A stretch of 64,000 bases of DNA from Deinococcus peraridilitoris DSM 19664 (GTDB lineage Bacteria > Deinococcota > Deinococci > Deinococcales > Deinococcaceae): positions 3,636,001 to 3,700,000 of the forward strand of contig NC_019793.1 in NCBI RefSeq assembly GCF_000317835.1, read 5' to 3'. The translations under genes and the position numbers were made by a program. The notes beneath the pieces were generated by a model. It worked only from the letters and a program-made list of their open reading frames with translations. It was not told the origin of the DNA and made no database searches. Below, one piece after another: positions 1-10,595 of this stretch (the first letter of the stretch is position 1; each line of letters starts with the position of its first letter).

Positions 1-572
1 TGGGCCAGGAAGCCGATGTCGTTCACCAGGTGAATACCCTCGAGCTCGGGCGTGCCGGTCAGGCTGATCTTGAACTTGCGCGGCAGGTCGCCGTAGTCGG
101 GATTGCCGCTGAGTTCGCGGTCGAGCTCCTCGGCGTAGGGACGCACGTCAAAGACTTCACGCGCGTCGAGGCCCGCCAGGGGAGAGGCGATCACGGCGCG
201 CACCGTGTCGCCGCAGGCGCCCTTGGAGTGCAGCCCGACCGTTTCCAGCCGGTCGAAGATCTGCGGAATGTCCTGAATGCTCAGCCAGTGGAACTGAAAG
301 GCCTGACGGTCGCTGACGTCGAGGGTGCCGCGCGCAAAGTCCTCACTGATTCCCGCGACAGTACGCAGGGTCTCGGCGCTGAAGGCGCCGCCGGGCACCT
401 TGACGCGCATCATCAGGAAGCCGTCTTCCTGGGGACGCTGCGGATAGATGCCGTACCACTTGGCGAGGTCGAGGAGTTCGGCGTCCACCTGACCACTTTC
501 GGCCCATTGGTAGATGTCTCGCAGGATTTCAAAGGGTGGTTTTTGCTTTTTCAGGGTTTCGATGTCTGACAT
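1..572 (-). CDS. Ferredoxin-type nitrite/sulfite reductase, partial (C-terminus outside window)
   Basis: About 190 N-terminal residues are visible; the gene runs off the left edge. It has features of the siroheme/4Fe-4S assimilatory reductases: the substrate-site stretch [12 protein letters not shown] near residue 70, a GACGDTVR motif, and [12 protein letters not shown] near residue 165, where the first ferredoxin-like repeat ends. The family reduces nitrite or sulfite by six electrons in the cytoplasm; the part that would best separate the two substrates is missing. The ATG at 572 is preceded by GGAGCG. The gene lies 30 nt downstream of a DUF4395 gene and is probably co-transcribed with it from the promoter near 1070. 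Confidence 0.85.
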   Translation of the reverse strand, partial: MSDIETLKKQKPPFEILRDIYQWAESGQVDAELLDLAKWYGIYPQRPQEDGFLMMRVKVPGGAFSAETLRTVAGISEDFARGTLDVSDRQAFQFHWLSIQDIPQIFDRLETVGLHSKGACGDTVRAVIASPLAGLDAREVFDVRPYAEELDRELSGNPDYGDLPRKFKISLTGTPELEGIHLVNDIGFLA

Positions 573-602
573 GAACGCTCCGAATCAGGATTGAAATAAG
601 GC

Positions 603-1031
603 TCAGCGGCTGGTACGCAAACGGAAGCGCAGCATCTTGTACTGGAAATACAGCAGGCAACCGACGCAGATATGGGTGGTGAGGTTGAGCAGCGCGAGCG
701 CGATGACCGTGATGGCGAGAACTGTGCCGATCAGGGGTGCACCGGCAAAGGAGGCGAGCGCGGCGAGGGCAAGGACGATTCCGCCGACGGTCTGCGCGAA
801 GTTGTGCGCGCGCGGGTCGTCTTCGACCACTTGTGGCTTGACCCCGAGGGCGCGCCTCAGACCGCGCTGCCACAGCTGCTTGAACAGCGCGATCTCGCCC
901 CGCCAGCTGCCCAGCAGCAAAATGGCCGCCAGACAGGCGAGCAACCAGGGCGTTTGTGTCAGCACGGCCAGGGTCGTGATGGTGACGATGCTGATCTGGT
1001 TGAACTTGAGGGTGGTGGTTTCGGTGTTCAA
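603..1031 (-). CDS. DUF4395 membrane protein
   Basis: A 142-residue hydrophobic protein matching the DUF4395 pattern: an N-terminal hydrophobic hairpin (about 14-41), an amphipathic loop, two further membrane segments (about 81-120) and a CxxC pair, Cys122 and Cys125, just before the basic C-terminus. I chose the TTG at 1031 because AGGGAGGCGAC lies directly upstream; an in-frame ATG at 1100 would place the start inside the promoter. DUF4395 has no firm biochemical role; the CxxC and its position before a sulfite/nitrite reductase suggest thiol or redox work in sulfur or nitrogen assimilation (inference). Confidence 0.75.
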   Translation of the reverse strand: MNTETTTLKFNQISIVTITTLAVLTQTPWLLACLAAILLLGSWRGEIALFKQLWQRGLRRALGVKPQVVEDDPRAHNFAQTVGGIVLALAALASFAGAPLIGTVLAITVIALALLNLTTHICVGCLLYFQYKMLRFRLRTSR

Positions 1032-1067
1032 GTCGCCTCCCTTCGGCATCCGAATAACTGACCGAAA

Positions 1068-1082
1068 TTGTACACTATACAA
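1068..1082. promoter_or_regulatory. Inverted repeat TTGTA-N5-TACAA in the DUF4395-reductase promoter
   Basis: The sequence TTGTATAGTGTACAA (minus strand) is a perfect 5-5-5 inverted repeat. It overlaps a likely -10 box TATAGT, with TTGACC upstream as a candidate -35. A repressor bound here would block the reductase operon. The Rrf2 regulator encoded just upstream (1250-1717) is the obvious candidate binder, by inference. Confidence 0.5.
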
Positions 1083-1206
1083 AGTGACAAGATTGGTCAA
1101 CTTGGTTCAGGGTAGGCCAATTGTCTAAGTGACTTCTGAAAGCCCGCCCGGTCGACTGTTCGCCCTCTCTTGGTCAATCGCCGCGTAACCCTGAACACCA
1201 GCGATG

Positions 1207-1229
1207 GGGCGCTCCGGTGAGGAGCGCCC
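1207..1229 (-). terminator. Hairpin after the Rrf2 gene
   Basis: GGGCGCTCC pairs with GGAGCGCCC across a 5-nt loop, about 20 nt after the Rrf2 stop codon. No clear U-tract follows, so it may be a weak terminator or an mRNA 3' end. Confidence 0.45.
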
Positions 1230-1249
1230 TACAAACGAACCAACCGAAT

Positions 1250-1717
1250 TCACGCGTTCGGACGCAGCAGGTGGGTCAGGCAGTGCCCGTAATCCACCTT
1301 GGCCCGTGCGTCCTGCACGAGGTCAGCCACGCTGAACTCCTGCAGCACCCCGAGCATCGCGTCACGCATGCGTTTGTACACTGTGTTGCGCGCGTGGCAG
1401 CGATCCTGCTCCACGCACTCCTCATGCCAGTTGAGGCTGATGCACGACAGGGGAGCCACTGGCCCGTCCACCGCGCGCACCACCTCGCACAAACTGATCA
1501 GGTGCGGCTTGCGCGCCAGGGCGTACCCTCCGCCGATTCCCTTTTTGGATTTCACGACGCCCTTGCTGGACAGCATTGCCAGAATACGCACCAGGTAAGG
1601 ACGCGCCACCCGGGTTTTCTCGCTGATCTCGTCGCTGCTGATCCAGCGGGTCGGGTCCTGCAGCCCCAGGTAGCCCAGTGCCTGAAACGCGTAGATGTCC
1701 GTCGAGGAAAGCCGCAT
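1250..1717 (-). CDS. Rrf2-family transcriptional regulator with Fe-S-type cysteines
   Basis: 155 residues with an N-terminal winged helix (about 1-70, including [18 protein letters not shown] typical of Rrf2 wings) and a C-terminal dimerisation helix. Cys92, Cys101 and Cys107 form C-x8-C-x5-C, close to the cluster-binding triad of IscR and NsrR but with a longer first spacing, so an iron-sulfur or thiol sensor is plausible. The start lies 27 nt after the hutH stop, so it can be read from the hut transcript. Its other neighbour is the DUF4395-reductase operon, whose promoter carries a palindrome. The target is inferred, not shown. Confidence 0.85.
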   Translation of the reverse strand: MRLSSTDIYAFQALGYLGLQDPTRWISSDEISEKTRVARPYLVRILAMLSSKGVVKSKKGIGGGYALARKPHLISLCEVVRAVDGPVAPLSCISLNWHEECVEQDRCHARNTVYKRMRDAMLGVLQEFSVADLVQDARAKVDYGHCLTHLLRPNA

Positions 1718-1743
1718 GAGGGTATCCTACCTGCCTTCTCGCG

Positions 1744-3245
<1,502 letters not shown>

Positions 3246-3249
<4 letters not shown>

Positions 3250-4460
3250 CCTGCTCTCCTCCCACCAATCCAGACTTCCGACACGGGGTTTCCCCCGAGG
3301 GTATACGTGATGTCACGCCAATTACCGCTTTCCAGCACCAGGAAGTCCGCGCGCCTGCCCGCGGCGAGCACGCCACGGTCGTGTAAATCGAGCGCGTATG
3401 CGGCGTTTGCAGTCATCGCCACGAGCGCCTCGGCGGGTGTCATACCACACAGGCGCACCCCCAATGCCAACGCCAGCTGCGCTGAGAACAGCGGGCTCGA
3501 CCCGGGATTCAGGTCGGTGCCCAGCGCCACGATGGCACCCGCCTCAAGAAGCGCGCGCGCCCGGCCCGCCGCCAAGCCCAGGTGCAGGGTCACGCCGGGC
3601 AGCAGGGTCGCGACCGTGTCCGAAGCGGCCAGGGCCGCAAGCTGCTCATCTCCCGACGCTTCCAGATGATCGACCGAGAGGGCGCGCCGCGCGGCGGCCA
3701 TCTCCGTGCCACCCAGGGGGTGAAACTGGTCGGCGTGCAGCTTGCCCCGCAGGCCGTGCCGGACGGCGCAATCGAGCAGCTCCTCGGCTTCCCGGACGCT
3801 AAAGGCCTCGCGCTCCACAAAGACATCCAGCGCCACGGCGAGCTGCTCACGCGCCACGAGCGGGATAAGCTCCTCGCGCACTTCACGCAGGTACGCCCCG
3901 CGCCCCTCGGTGGGCGGCACGTGAATCAGCAGCGTCGGCACCAGCCAGGCGGTCACCTCACGCTGCAGCTCGCGGATGGCGCGCAGCATGCGCAGTTCTG
4001 CCTCGATGCTCAGGCCGTAGCCGGATTTGATTTCGACCGTGGTCGCGCCCGAGCGCACGAGGCTCTGCAGACGGGGCCGGGCCAGCGTCACAAGCTCCTC
4101 GATGCTGGCGTCCGCGGTGGCCCGCACCGTGCTGCGAATCCCGCCTCCGCGCGCCAGGATGGCCTCGTAAGATTCACCTTTGACACGCGCCTCGAAATCA
4201 GCCAGGCGGTCACCGGCCCAGACCGCGTGGGTGTGCGGATCGATCAGCCCCGGAACCACGGCCCGACCGCCCAGATCGATCTCACGCTCTGCCTCGCCGG
4301 GCCAGTCCGACCTCGGCCCGGCCCAGCACACCTGCTGGCCCCGCACCGCCAACGCCGCGTCGCGAACGACCGCGAGCTCTCCCTGCGAGGTGCCGCGCTG
4401 TGGAATGGCCCTGGGTGTGGCCAGCTGCGAGATGTTCGTAAGCAGCAGGTCAGCGTGCAT
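3246..4460 (-). CDS. hutI: Imidazolonepropionase
   Basis: 404 residues of the amidohydrolase superfamily. It opens the ring of 4-imidazolone-5-propanoate to N-formimino-L-glutamate, the third hut step. Metal ligands are in place: His76-x-His78 in [14 protein letters not shown] in the middle and the aspartate of ALGTDLNPG. The EIKSGYG motif is also present. It overlaps hutG by 11 nt upstream and hutH by 4 nt downstream, a tightly packed operon. Confidence 0.96.
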
Positions 4461-5367
4461 CGAGGGCCTCGACCAGGGTTTCCATGATCAGGCGCGCGGC
4501 GAGCAGGCTGCTGCGCCCCGACGAGTCGAGGTTGGGTGCGAGTTCCACAACGTCATACGCCAGCAGGTGGTTGCGCCGCACGACCTCACGAATGAGCCCC
4601 ATGGCCAGACCGTAGGTCAGCCCGTCCGGCTCGGGGCTGCTGGTTCCGGGCAGCACGCTCGGGTCGAAGGCGTCCACATCGAGCGAGAGGTAGACTGCCT
4701 TTTCCGTGGGCAAGACGGCGAGCACCTCGTCGAGGTTCTCGGTCAGGCGGCGCATCGTGACCAGCTGGTGCCCGCGCGACCGCGCAGCGTCGACCGCCTC
4801 CCGGTCAAAGCGCAGCCCGCGCAGACCCAGGGTCGTGATGTGGGTCAGGTTGGGCAGGTCCTCGCAGGCACGGCGAAAGGGGCTGGAATTGCTGAGGCGG
4901 GTGTCGTTGCGCAGGTCGGTGAAGTCGAGGTGCGCGTCGAGCTGCACCACGTGCAGATCCGGCACGTCGTCAAAGGCGCGCAGCAGCGGGTACGTCACGC
5001 TGTGGTCGCCGCCCAGAAACACCGGGAGGCTGCAGCGCGCGCGGAGCTGCCGGGCCGCTTCCTCGATGCGGGCGTGCGCGAGTTCGGTTTCCAGGCTGGG
5101 CAATTCCACGTCGCCGGCGTCGGCCAGGCGCAGGCCCGCCAGGCGTGTGCGGCCACTTTCGAGGTCGTAGAAGCCTTCTTCGGTCAGGGCGTAGCGCAGG
5201 CTGGCTTCCCGGATCGCCCGGGGAGCAAAGCGCGCTCCGGGCCGGTAACCGAGGGCGATGTCAAACGGCACGCCCAGCACGGCCACGTCCGAGCGCCACT
5301 CGCCCCCGCTTTCAACGATGGGCGCCCGCGCAAAGGAGGCGATGCCGGAGAAGGGGAGATGCGCCAT
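4450..5367 (-). CDS. hutG: Formimidoylglutamase (arginase/ureohydrolase family)
   Basis: 305 residues from the ATG at 5367. It hydrolyses N-formimino-L-glutamate to glutamate and formamide. The binuclear Mn ligands are visible: GGDHS (Asp121, His122), DAHLD (Asp144, His146, Asp148) and SLDVDAFDPS (Asp230, Asp232). A longer frame runs upstream, but that stretch is the antisense of hutU. The start codon shares one base with the hutU stop (TGATG), so translation is coupled. Presence of HutG rather than HutF indicates the one-step route to glutamate. Confidence 0.95.
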   Translation of the reverse strand: MAHLPFSGIASFARAPIVESGGEWRSDVAVLGVPFDIALGYRPGARFAPRAIREASLRYALTEEGFYDLESGRTRLAGLRLADAGDVELPSLETELAHARIEEAARQLRARCSLPVFLGGDHSVTYPLLRAFDDVPDLHVVQLDAHLDFTDLRNDTRLSNSSPFRRACEDLPNLTHITTLGLRGLRFDREAVDAARSRGHQLVTMRRLTENLDEVLAVLPTEKAVYLSLDVDAFDPSVLPGTSSPEPDGLTYGLAMGLIREVVRRNHLLAYDVVELAPNLDSSGRSSLLAARLIMETLVEALDAR

Positions 5368-7043
5368 CAATGTCCTCCGCTGGAGTCCGACCGCTCGAGG
5401 CTGGGCAGGTCGAGGCCCCGCTCGCGGGCCACGCTGACGGCCTTGCCGTACCCGGCGTCGGCGTGGCGGATCACGCCCATCGCCGGGTCGTTGGTGAGGC
5501 ACAGCTGCAGTCTTTTCTCGGCCTCGTCGCTGCCGTCGGCGACGGCCACCAGTCCCGAGTGCTGGCTGTATCCCATGCCGACCCCGCCTCCGTGATGAAA
5601 GCTCATCCAGGCCGCACCCGACGCCACGCCGGTCGCGAAGTTCAGCAGTGGCCAGTCGCTCACGGCGTCCGAGCCGTCCAGCATCGCCTCGGTCTCACGG
5701 TAGGGACTGGCGACCGACCCCGCGTCGAGGTGATCACGCCCGATGACCACCGGCGCCGAGAGGCGACCGTCGCGCACCATCTCGTTGAAAAGCCGCCCGG
5801 CCCGGTCGCGCTCGCGGTAGCCGAGCCAGCAGATGCGGGCGGGCAGGCCCTGAAAGGCGATCTGGTCGGCCGCGTAGGTGAGCCAGTTCTGCAGCCGCGC
5901 GTCTTCGGGAAAGAGTTCCAGCAGCGCCCGGTCGGTCGCGCGGATGTCGGCGCTGTCGCCGCTGAGCGCCACCCAGCGAAAGGGCCCGCGCCCTTCGCAG
6001 AAGGAATCACGGATAAAGGCGGGCACGAAACCAGGGTAGTCGAAGGCGTCCGTGACGCCTGCCAACCGGGCCTGCTCGCGCAGGTTGTTGCCGTAATCGA
6101 AGGCGACCGCGCCGCGCCGCTGCAGCTCCAGAATGGCCTGCACGTGCCCGGCGATGGCTTCACGGGTTCGCCGCAGGTACTCGTCGGGATTGCGGTCTCG
6201 CAGCGTGTTCAGGTCCTCGTCGGCCCGTGCCGGGGGGAGGTAGCCCCACATGGGGTCGTGTGAACTCGTCTGGTCGGTGACCAGGTCGGGCGTGAAGCCG
6301 CGCGCCACCAGTTCGGGAAGCACCTGCGCGGCGTTGTCGCACAGGCCAACCGACAGGGCGCGTCCTTCGCGCTTGGCCTGAGTGGCCCGCATCAGCGCGT
6401 CGTCGAGGCTGCTCGCCACCTCGTCGAGGTAGCGCGTTTCCAGCCGGCGCTGTATGCGCGTGGGATCGATCTCGATGTTGATGCTCACGCCCCCCGCCAA
6501 CTTCACGGCGAGCGGCTGCGCGCCGCCCATGCCGCCCAGACCCGCCGTGACCGTGATGGTGCCCTTCAGGCTGCCGCCGAAGTGCTTCTGCGCCGCACTG
6601 GCAAAGGTTTCGTAGGTGCCCTGCAGAATGCCCTGGGTGCCGATGTAGATCCACGAGCCCGCGGTCATCTGCCCGTACATCATCAGGCCCGCTTTCTCCA
6701 GTCGGTCGAAGACTTCCCAGTTCGACCATTGCGGCACCAGGTTCGAGTTGGCGATCAGCACGCGTGGCGCGAGCTCGTGGGTTTTCAAGACCGCCACAGG
6801 CTTGCCGGACTGCACCAGCAGCGTCTGGTCGTTCTCGAGCCGGTCGAGCGTCTCGACGATGCGCCAGAAGCTCGGCCAGTCGCGTGCGGCCTTGCCCCGG
6901 CCACCGTAGACGATCAGGTCCTGAGGCTTTTCGGCGACTTCCGGGTCGAGATTGTTCATCAGCATGCGCTTGGCGGCTTCCTGAATCCAGCCTTTGGCCG
7001 TGCGGGTGTTGCCCCGCTGGGCGCGAACGACGGTGTCCTGCAT
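5367..7043 (-). CDS. hutU: Urocanate hydratase
   Basis: 558 residues from the ATG at 7043, the usual length. It adds water to urocanate to give imidazolonepropionate using tightly bound NAD+. The NAD-binding glycine-rich stretch [11 protein letters not shown] and SVGLCDNAA are visible. It is the first gene of hutUGIH, all overlapping. The start is not preceded by a good ribosome site. An inverted repeat GTCCA-N7-TGGAC lies about 45 nt upstream and may be an operator. Confidence 0.95.
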   Translation of the reverse strand: MQDTVVRAQRGNTRTAKGWIQEAAKRMLMNNLDPEVAEKPQDLIVYGGRGKAARDWPSFWRIVETLDRLENDQTLLVQSGKPVAVLKTHELAPRVLIANSNLVPQWSNWEVFDRLEKAGLMMYGQMTAGSWIYIGTQGILQGTYETFASAAQKHFGGSLKGTITVTAGLGGMGGAQPLAVKLAGGVSINIEIDPTRIQRRLETRYLDEVASSLDDALMRATQAKREGRALSVGLCDNAAQVLPELVARGFTPDLVTDQTSSHDPMWGYLPPARADEDLNTLRDRNPDEYLRRTREAIAGHVQAILELQRRGAVAFDYGNNLREQARLAGVTDAFDYPGFVPAFIRDSFCEGRGPFRWVALSGDSADIRATDRALLELFPEDARLQNWLTYAADQIAFQGLPARICWLGYRERDRAGRLFNEMVRDGRLSAPVVIGRDHLDAGSVASPYRETEAMLDGSDAVSDWPLLNFATGVASGAAWMSFHHGGGVGMGYSQHSGLVAVADGSDEAEKRLQLCLTNDPAMGVIRHADAGYGKAVSVARERGLDLPSLERSDSSGGH

Positions 7044-7085
7044 GTCTTGAGCGTGGCGTGCGCCCAGGCCGAATACAAGACAACT

Positions 7086-7102
7086 GTCCAGCCATAGTGG
7101 AC
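7086..7102. promoter_or_regulatory. Inverted repeat upstream of hutU
   Basis: GTCCA-N7-TGGAC sits between the symporter terminator and the hutU start. It is positioned like a regulator site for the hut operon. The binder is unknown; the nearby IclR-family gene is a candidate. Confidence 0.35.
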
Positions 7103-7145
7103 GGGCTCGGCTTATCAGAGAGGGCGCGAACGGTCCAAAGCAAAT

Positions 7146-7169
7146 GGGAGGCCGCATATGCGGCCTCCC
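7146..7169 (-). terminator. Perfect 24-bp palindrome after the symporter gene
   Basis: GGGAGGCCGCAT is followed directly by its reverse complement, 14 nt beyond the SSS symporter stop. It probably ends symporter transcription, so hutUGIH needs its own promoter or receives only read-through. Confidence 0.65.
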
Positions 7170-7182
7170 TGCGGGACAAGGG

Positions 7183-8910
7183 TCAGTGCGCCGCGCTGGC
7201 CGCTCCCGCTCCCGCCGGGTAGCGGACGCTTTCCACCAGTTCCTGAATCTCGGCGTTGGGGGCGGGGGTCAGGCGACTGACGATCAGGGCGGTGATGAAG
7301 TTGAGCAGCATGCCGATCACGCCGATGCCCTGGGTGCTGATGCCGAACCACAGGTTGGCGGGCGCGCCGGTGCCGCCCAGGCTGGGCGTGAAGTGCACGA
7401 TGTAGATGATGGTGAAGGTGAGCCCTACGATCAGGCCCGCCATGGCGCCCTGCCAGTTCATGCGCTTGTCGAAAATGCCCAGCACCAGCAGCGGAAAGAA
7501 ACTCGCGGCGGCCAGTCCGAAAGCGAGTGCCACCACCTGCGCCACGAAACCGGGCGGATTGATGCCGAAGTATCCGGCGGCAATGGCGGCCAGTCCTACC
7601 GTGATCCGTCCGGCGAGCAGACGCGAGCGCTCCGAGGCGTTCGGTGAAAAGACCCGGTAATACAGGTCATGCGCGACCGCCCCCGAGACGGTGATCAGCA
7701 GGCCTGAAGCGGTCGAGAGCGCGGCGGCCAGGCCACCGGCGGCCACCAGACCGATGATGAAAGGCGAGAGGTTGGCGACCTCGGGGGTAGCAAGCACCAT
7801 GATGTCGTTGTCGATATACAGCTCGTTCTGGCTGTCCGGATTGGGCTGGGCGAAGTCCGGGCGTCCATCACGCTGGGCCAGGAAGGCGTTGCCCGGACGG
7901 TACTGAATCAGGCCGTCGCCGTTCTTGTCCGAGAAGACCAGCAGGCGCGTGCTTTCCCAGTTCTTGAACCAGGCGGGCACCTCGGCGTAGGGGCGGTTGT
8001 TCACCTGATTGATCAGGTTGGTCTTGGCGAAAACTGCCAGGGCCGGAACGGTGGTGTAGAGCGCCGCGATGAAAAGAATGGCGTAGATGGCGCTGGTACG
8101 CGCCCCTGTGACGTTCGGGGTGGTGTAGAAACGCGTGATGACGTGCGGCAGCCCGGCGGTGCCGACCATCAGGGCCATCGTGATGCAGAAAATGTCCAGG
8201 GTCGTGCGGGTCTGCGCTGTGTAGGCGCTGAATCCCAAGTCCTGCTGAATCTGGTTGAGCGTCGGAATGACGTTCAGAAAGCCAATTTGAGGAAGCGGAT
8301 TGCCGCTCAGCTGCAAGCTGATGGCGATGGACGGGATCAGAAAGGCGACGATCAGCACCATGTACTGCGCCACCTGTGTCCAGGTGATGCCGCGCATGCC
8401 CGACAGACCCGCATACAGAAACACGATGAATACGCCAATGATCACGCCGGTGTTGATCGGCACGTCCAGAAAGCGCGAAAAGACCACGCCCACGCCGCGC
8501 ATCTGCCCCGCCACGTACACGAACGAGATCAGCACGGCCGTGAGCGCTGCCAGGGCCCGCAGGGACTGCGAATTGTACCGGTCACCCACAAAATCGGGCA
8601 CGGTGAACTTGCCGAACTTGCGCAGGAAAGGCGCCAGCAGCAGGGCCAGCAGCACGTATCCCCCGGTCCAGCCCATCAGATAGACGGCGCCGTCGTATCC
8701 CATAAAGGCAATCAGGCCGGTGATCGACAGAAAGGACGCTGCCGACATCCAGTCAGCAGCAATGGCCATACCGTTCCACAAGGGGGGAACGCCCTGCCCG
8801 GCGATGTAAAAGGATTTGGTGTCGCTGACACGGGTGTACAGCGCGATACCGATGTATACACTGAAACTGAGAATCACCAGCGCGTACGTCCACAGTTGAA
8901 CGTCACTCAC
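7183..8910 (-). CDS. Sodium:solute symporter, large subunit (SSS family)
   Basis: 575 residues from the GTG at 8910, about 13 predicted membrane segments. The sequence fits the SSS subfamily found with DUF4212 partners (acetate-permease-like): early [12 protein letters not shown], then [12 protein letters not shown], and [20 protein letters not shown] for the sodium-site helix. It uses the sodium gradient to import a small organic solute. The partner subunit lies 1 nt upstream. Position beside hut suggests histidine, urocanate or a product as substrate, but acetate or another carboxylate is equally possible. Confidence 0.85.
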   Translation of the reverse strand: MSDVQLWTYALVILSFSVYIGIALYTRVSDTKSFYIAGQGVPPLWNGMAIAADWMSAASFLSITGLIAFMGYDGAVYLMGWTGGYVLLALLLAPFLRKFGKFTVPDFVGDRYNSQSLRALAALTAVLISFVYVAGQMRGVGVVFSRFLDVPINTGVIIGVFIVFLYAGLSGMRGITWTQVAQYMVLIVAFLIPSIAISLQLSGNPLPQIGFLNVIPTLNQIQQDLGFSAYTAQTRTTLDIFCITMALMVGTAGLPHVITRFYTTPNVTGARTSAIYAILFIAALYTTVPALAVFAKTNLINQVNNRPYAEVPAWFKNWESTRLLVFSDKNGDGLIQYRPGNAFLAQRDGRPDFAQPNPDSQNELYIDNDIMVLATPEVANLSPFIIGLVAAGGLAAALSTASGLLITVSGAVAHDLYYRVFSPNASERSRLLAGRITVGLAAIAAGYFGINPPGFVAQVVALAFGLAAASFFPLLVLGIFDKRMNWQGAMAGLIVGLTFTIIYIVHFTPSLGGTGAPANLWFGISTQGIGVIGMLLNFITALIVSRLTPAPNAEIQELVESVRYPAGAGAASAAH

Positions 8911-8911
8911 G

Positions 8912-9193
8912 TCAGTCCTCCACGCCGAACTGCTGGTCGAGACGCCGCATGCGCACGGCATAGACGATGATGAGGGCGATGAACACGTAGATGGCTCCCT
9001 GATGTGCGATCCAAAAGCCCAGCGGCGCTCCGCCGATGCGGCCCAGCCCGTTCAGCGTGGGGGCCAGCAGGATGCCCAGCACATAGGCCACGAAAAACCA
9101 GATGGCCAGCAGAATCAGGGTGAGGCGGATGTTCGCCTTCCAGTACCCGACACGGCTGGCCTGTTCGATGGTGCGACCGTCCTGATTGCTCAT
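8912..9193 (-). CDS. DUF4212 small subunit of sodium:solute symporter
   Basis: 93 residues with two membrane helices (about 24-48 and 65-82) and a basic cytoplasmic linker. This is the small partner found next to SSS carriers of the type encoded downstream. AGGAGGTCGC precedes the ATG, an optimal ribosome site. The stop is followed by 1 nt and then the GTG of the large subunit. A short palindrome ACTGT-N4-ACAGT (9274-9287) lies in the divergent promoter region upstream. Confidence 0.85.
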   Translation of the reverse strand: MSNQDGRTIEQASRVGYWKANIRLTLILLAIWFFVAYVLGILLAPTLNGLGRIGGAPLGFWIAHQGAIYVFIALIIVYAVRMRRLDQQFGVED

Positions 9194-9273
9194 GCGACCT
9201 CCTGACGAACGAAAACAAGGAAAAGTCCAACCTCACGCTTCTCTCGTGCCAATCTTCACTTGTCCGTTGCGAC

Positions 9274-9287
9274 ACTGTACTCACAGT
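9274..9287. promoter_or_regulatory. Short palindrome in the divergent symporter / membrane-protein promoter region
   Basis: ACTGT-N4-ACAGT lies about 80 nt upstream of the DUF4212 gene and 85 nt upstream of the divergent gene at 9372. This is a reasonable operator position for the IclR regulator of the divergent pair. Confidence 0.3.
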
Positions 9288-9371
9288 CGTTTGCCCAGTG
9301 CAATACGGTAATTCATGGTCCTCGGGCCGCCAGCGCAGGCCCATGACATGCACCGCCCTGTATCCTGAGCC

Positions 9372-9743
9372 ATGCAACCATCCTTTGCCTCGCCGGGAGT
9401 GCTGCCCGTCGTTCGCTTCTGGCTGGGCCTCAACCTGGTGCTGTTCGCGCTCTATCTGTTCGCACCGCTCGTGGCGCCGGGCAGCGCCGTGCTGACACCG
9501 CGCGGCATCCTGGAAAGTTTCGCGCTGACGGCGGCCGGTCTCGCTCTCGGACGGGCCTATGGGCGCTACTGGCCGCTGCCTGCCCGCCCGGGTTTTGTCA
9601 GCGTGATCCGGATGCTGCTGCTCGCCATTCCAGCCGTCGGGCTGTCCGTGGCGATCGGATTGTTGCTGCTGCCACAGGCGGCGCCCCTGTCGCTGGCCCT
9701 CTCGGCCTTTCTGGGGGCGCAGTTGCGCCGGCGCAACTTCTGA
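9372..9743 (+). CDS. Small hydrophobic membrane protein of unknown function
   Basis: 123 residues, mostly hydrophobic, with four likely helices (about 13-35, 40-62, 72-90, 92-114) and a basic C-terminus. I recognise no family. The -10 box TATCCT at 9361-9366 ends 5 nt before the ATG, so the mRNA is probably leaderless. The IclR gene begins 5-17 nt after its stop, so the two form an operon divergent from the symporter. Confidence 0.7.
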   Translation: MQPSFASPGVLPVVRFWLGLNLVLFALYLFAPLVAPGSAVLTPRGILESFALTAAGLALGRAYGRYWPLPARPGFVSVIRMLLLAIPAVGLSVAIGLLLLPQAAPLSLALSAFLGAQLRRRNF

Positions 9744-9748
9744 TCGGG

Positions 9749-10507
9749 GTGCGGCACCTCATGCAGACCATCGACAAAGCGGCCCAGATTCTCCGTGCCT
9801 TCACGCCCGAACATCCGGAGTGGGGGGTCCGGGAACTGGCCTTGCACGTCTCGCTCACGCGCAGCTCTACACACCAATACCTGCAAAGTCTCGGCGCAAA
9901 CGGCTTTTTGCGCCGCTCGCCCACCGGGCGCTACCGGCTGTCGTGGAAGCTGCTGGAACTGAGCGGCCTGTTGCACCGTTCGCTCGGATGGTTGCCACCG
10001 GCACGCCAGGAACTGGCGCGCCTCGCCGATCAGACGCGTTCGCTGGCCTTTCTGTGCGTGCTGGAATTGTCGGGTGGCAATCCGGTGGAAGGCCGGGTGG
10101 TGTGCATTGACCGCTCGTTAGGGGTGCCAGAGGCCGATTCTCAGCTTGTGCAGACCGATGTATATCTCCCCCCAAACGCCACGGCTGCAGGAAAAGTGCT
10201 GTTTGCCCACGCCAACCTGAAGCTCTTGAACTTCACCCCGTTTACGCCGGGTACGATCACCACTCAGGACGAGTGGGACACCGAGCTTGAGCGGGTCCGC
10301 CAGGAGGGCTACGCGCACGCAGTCGAGGAGTGGGTGCCGGGGCAGTGTGCCCTGGCCGCTCCGCTCTTCTTCCAGGGAGAGCTGGTCGCCGCCATAGGTC
10401 TTCAGTGGCCACTCGATCGGTATGAGCGCGAACGCGAACGGCTCCGTCAGCAGCTGTTGCAGCTGACCGAGCGGCTGGCGAGGCTTCATCGCACGATGCT
10501 GCGCTAG
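9749..10507 (+). CDS. IclR-family transcriptional regulator
   Basis: Up to 252 residues from GTG 9749; an ATG at 9761 gives 248. Residues about 5-65 form the IclR winged helix (TIDKAAQILRAF, then GVRELALHVSLTRSSTHQYL), and the rest is the effector domain with a VDE-like stretch HAVEEWVPGQCALAAPLF. The family usually regulates catabolic genes next to it in response to a small metabolite. Placed divergent to the symporter-hut block, it is the best candidate for local control of histidine or solute use (inference). Confidence 0.88.
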   Translation: MRHLMQTIDKAAQILRAFTPEHPEWGVRELALHVSLTRSSTHQYLQSLGANGFLRRSPTGRYRLSWKLLELSGLLHRSLGWLPPARQELARLADQTRSLAFLCVLELSGGNPVEGRVVCIDRSLGVPEADSQLVQTDVYLPPNATAAGKVLFAHANLKLLNFTPFTPGTITTQDEWDTELERVRQEGYAHAVEEWVPGQCALAAPLFFQGELVAAIGLQWPLDRYERERERLRQQLLQLTERLARLHRTMLR

Positions 10508-10595
10508 GCGCCAGGCGCCCATGTTTCCCCGTTGTAGCGCAGTCGGGGCTGCCCGATGGTGCGGCGAGCGGTTTCTGCTGATCTCGCGCGTGGTG

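Noticed and set aside
30..569. Long plus-strand frame over the reductase gene
   Set aside because: Antisense shadow: the minus frame carries clear nitrite/sulfite reductase motifs.
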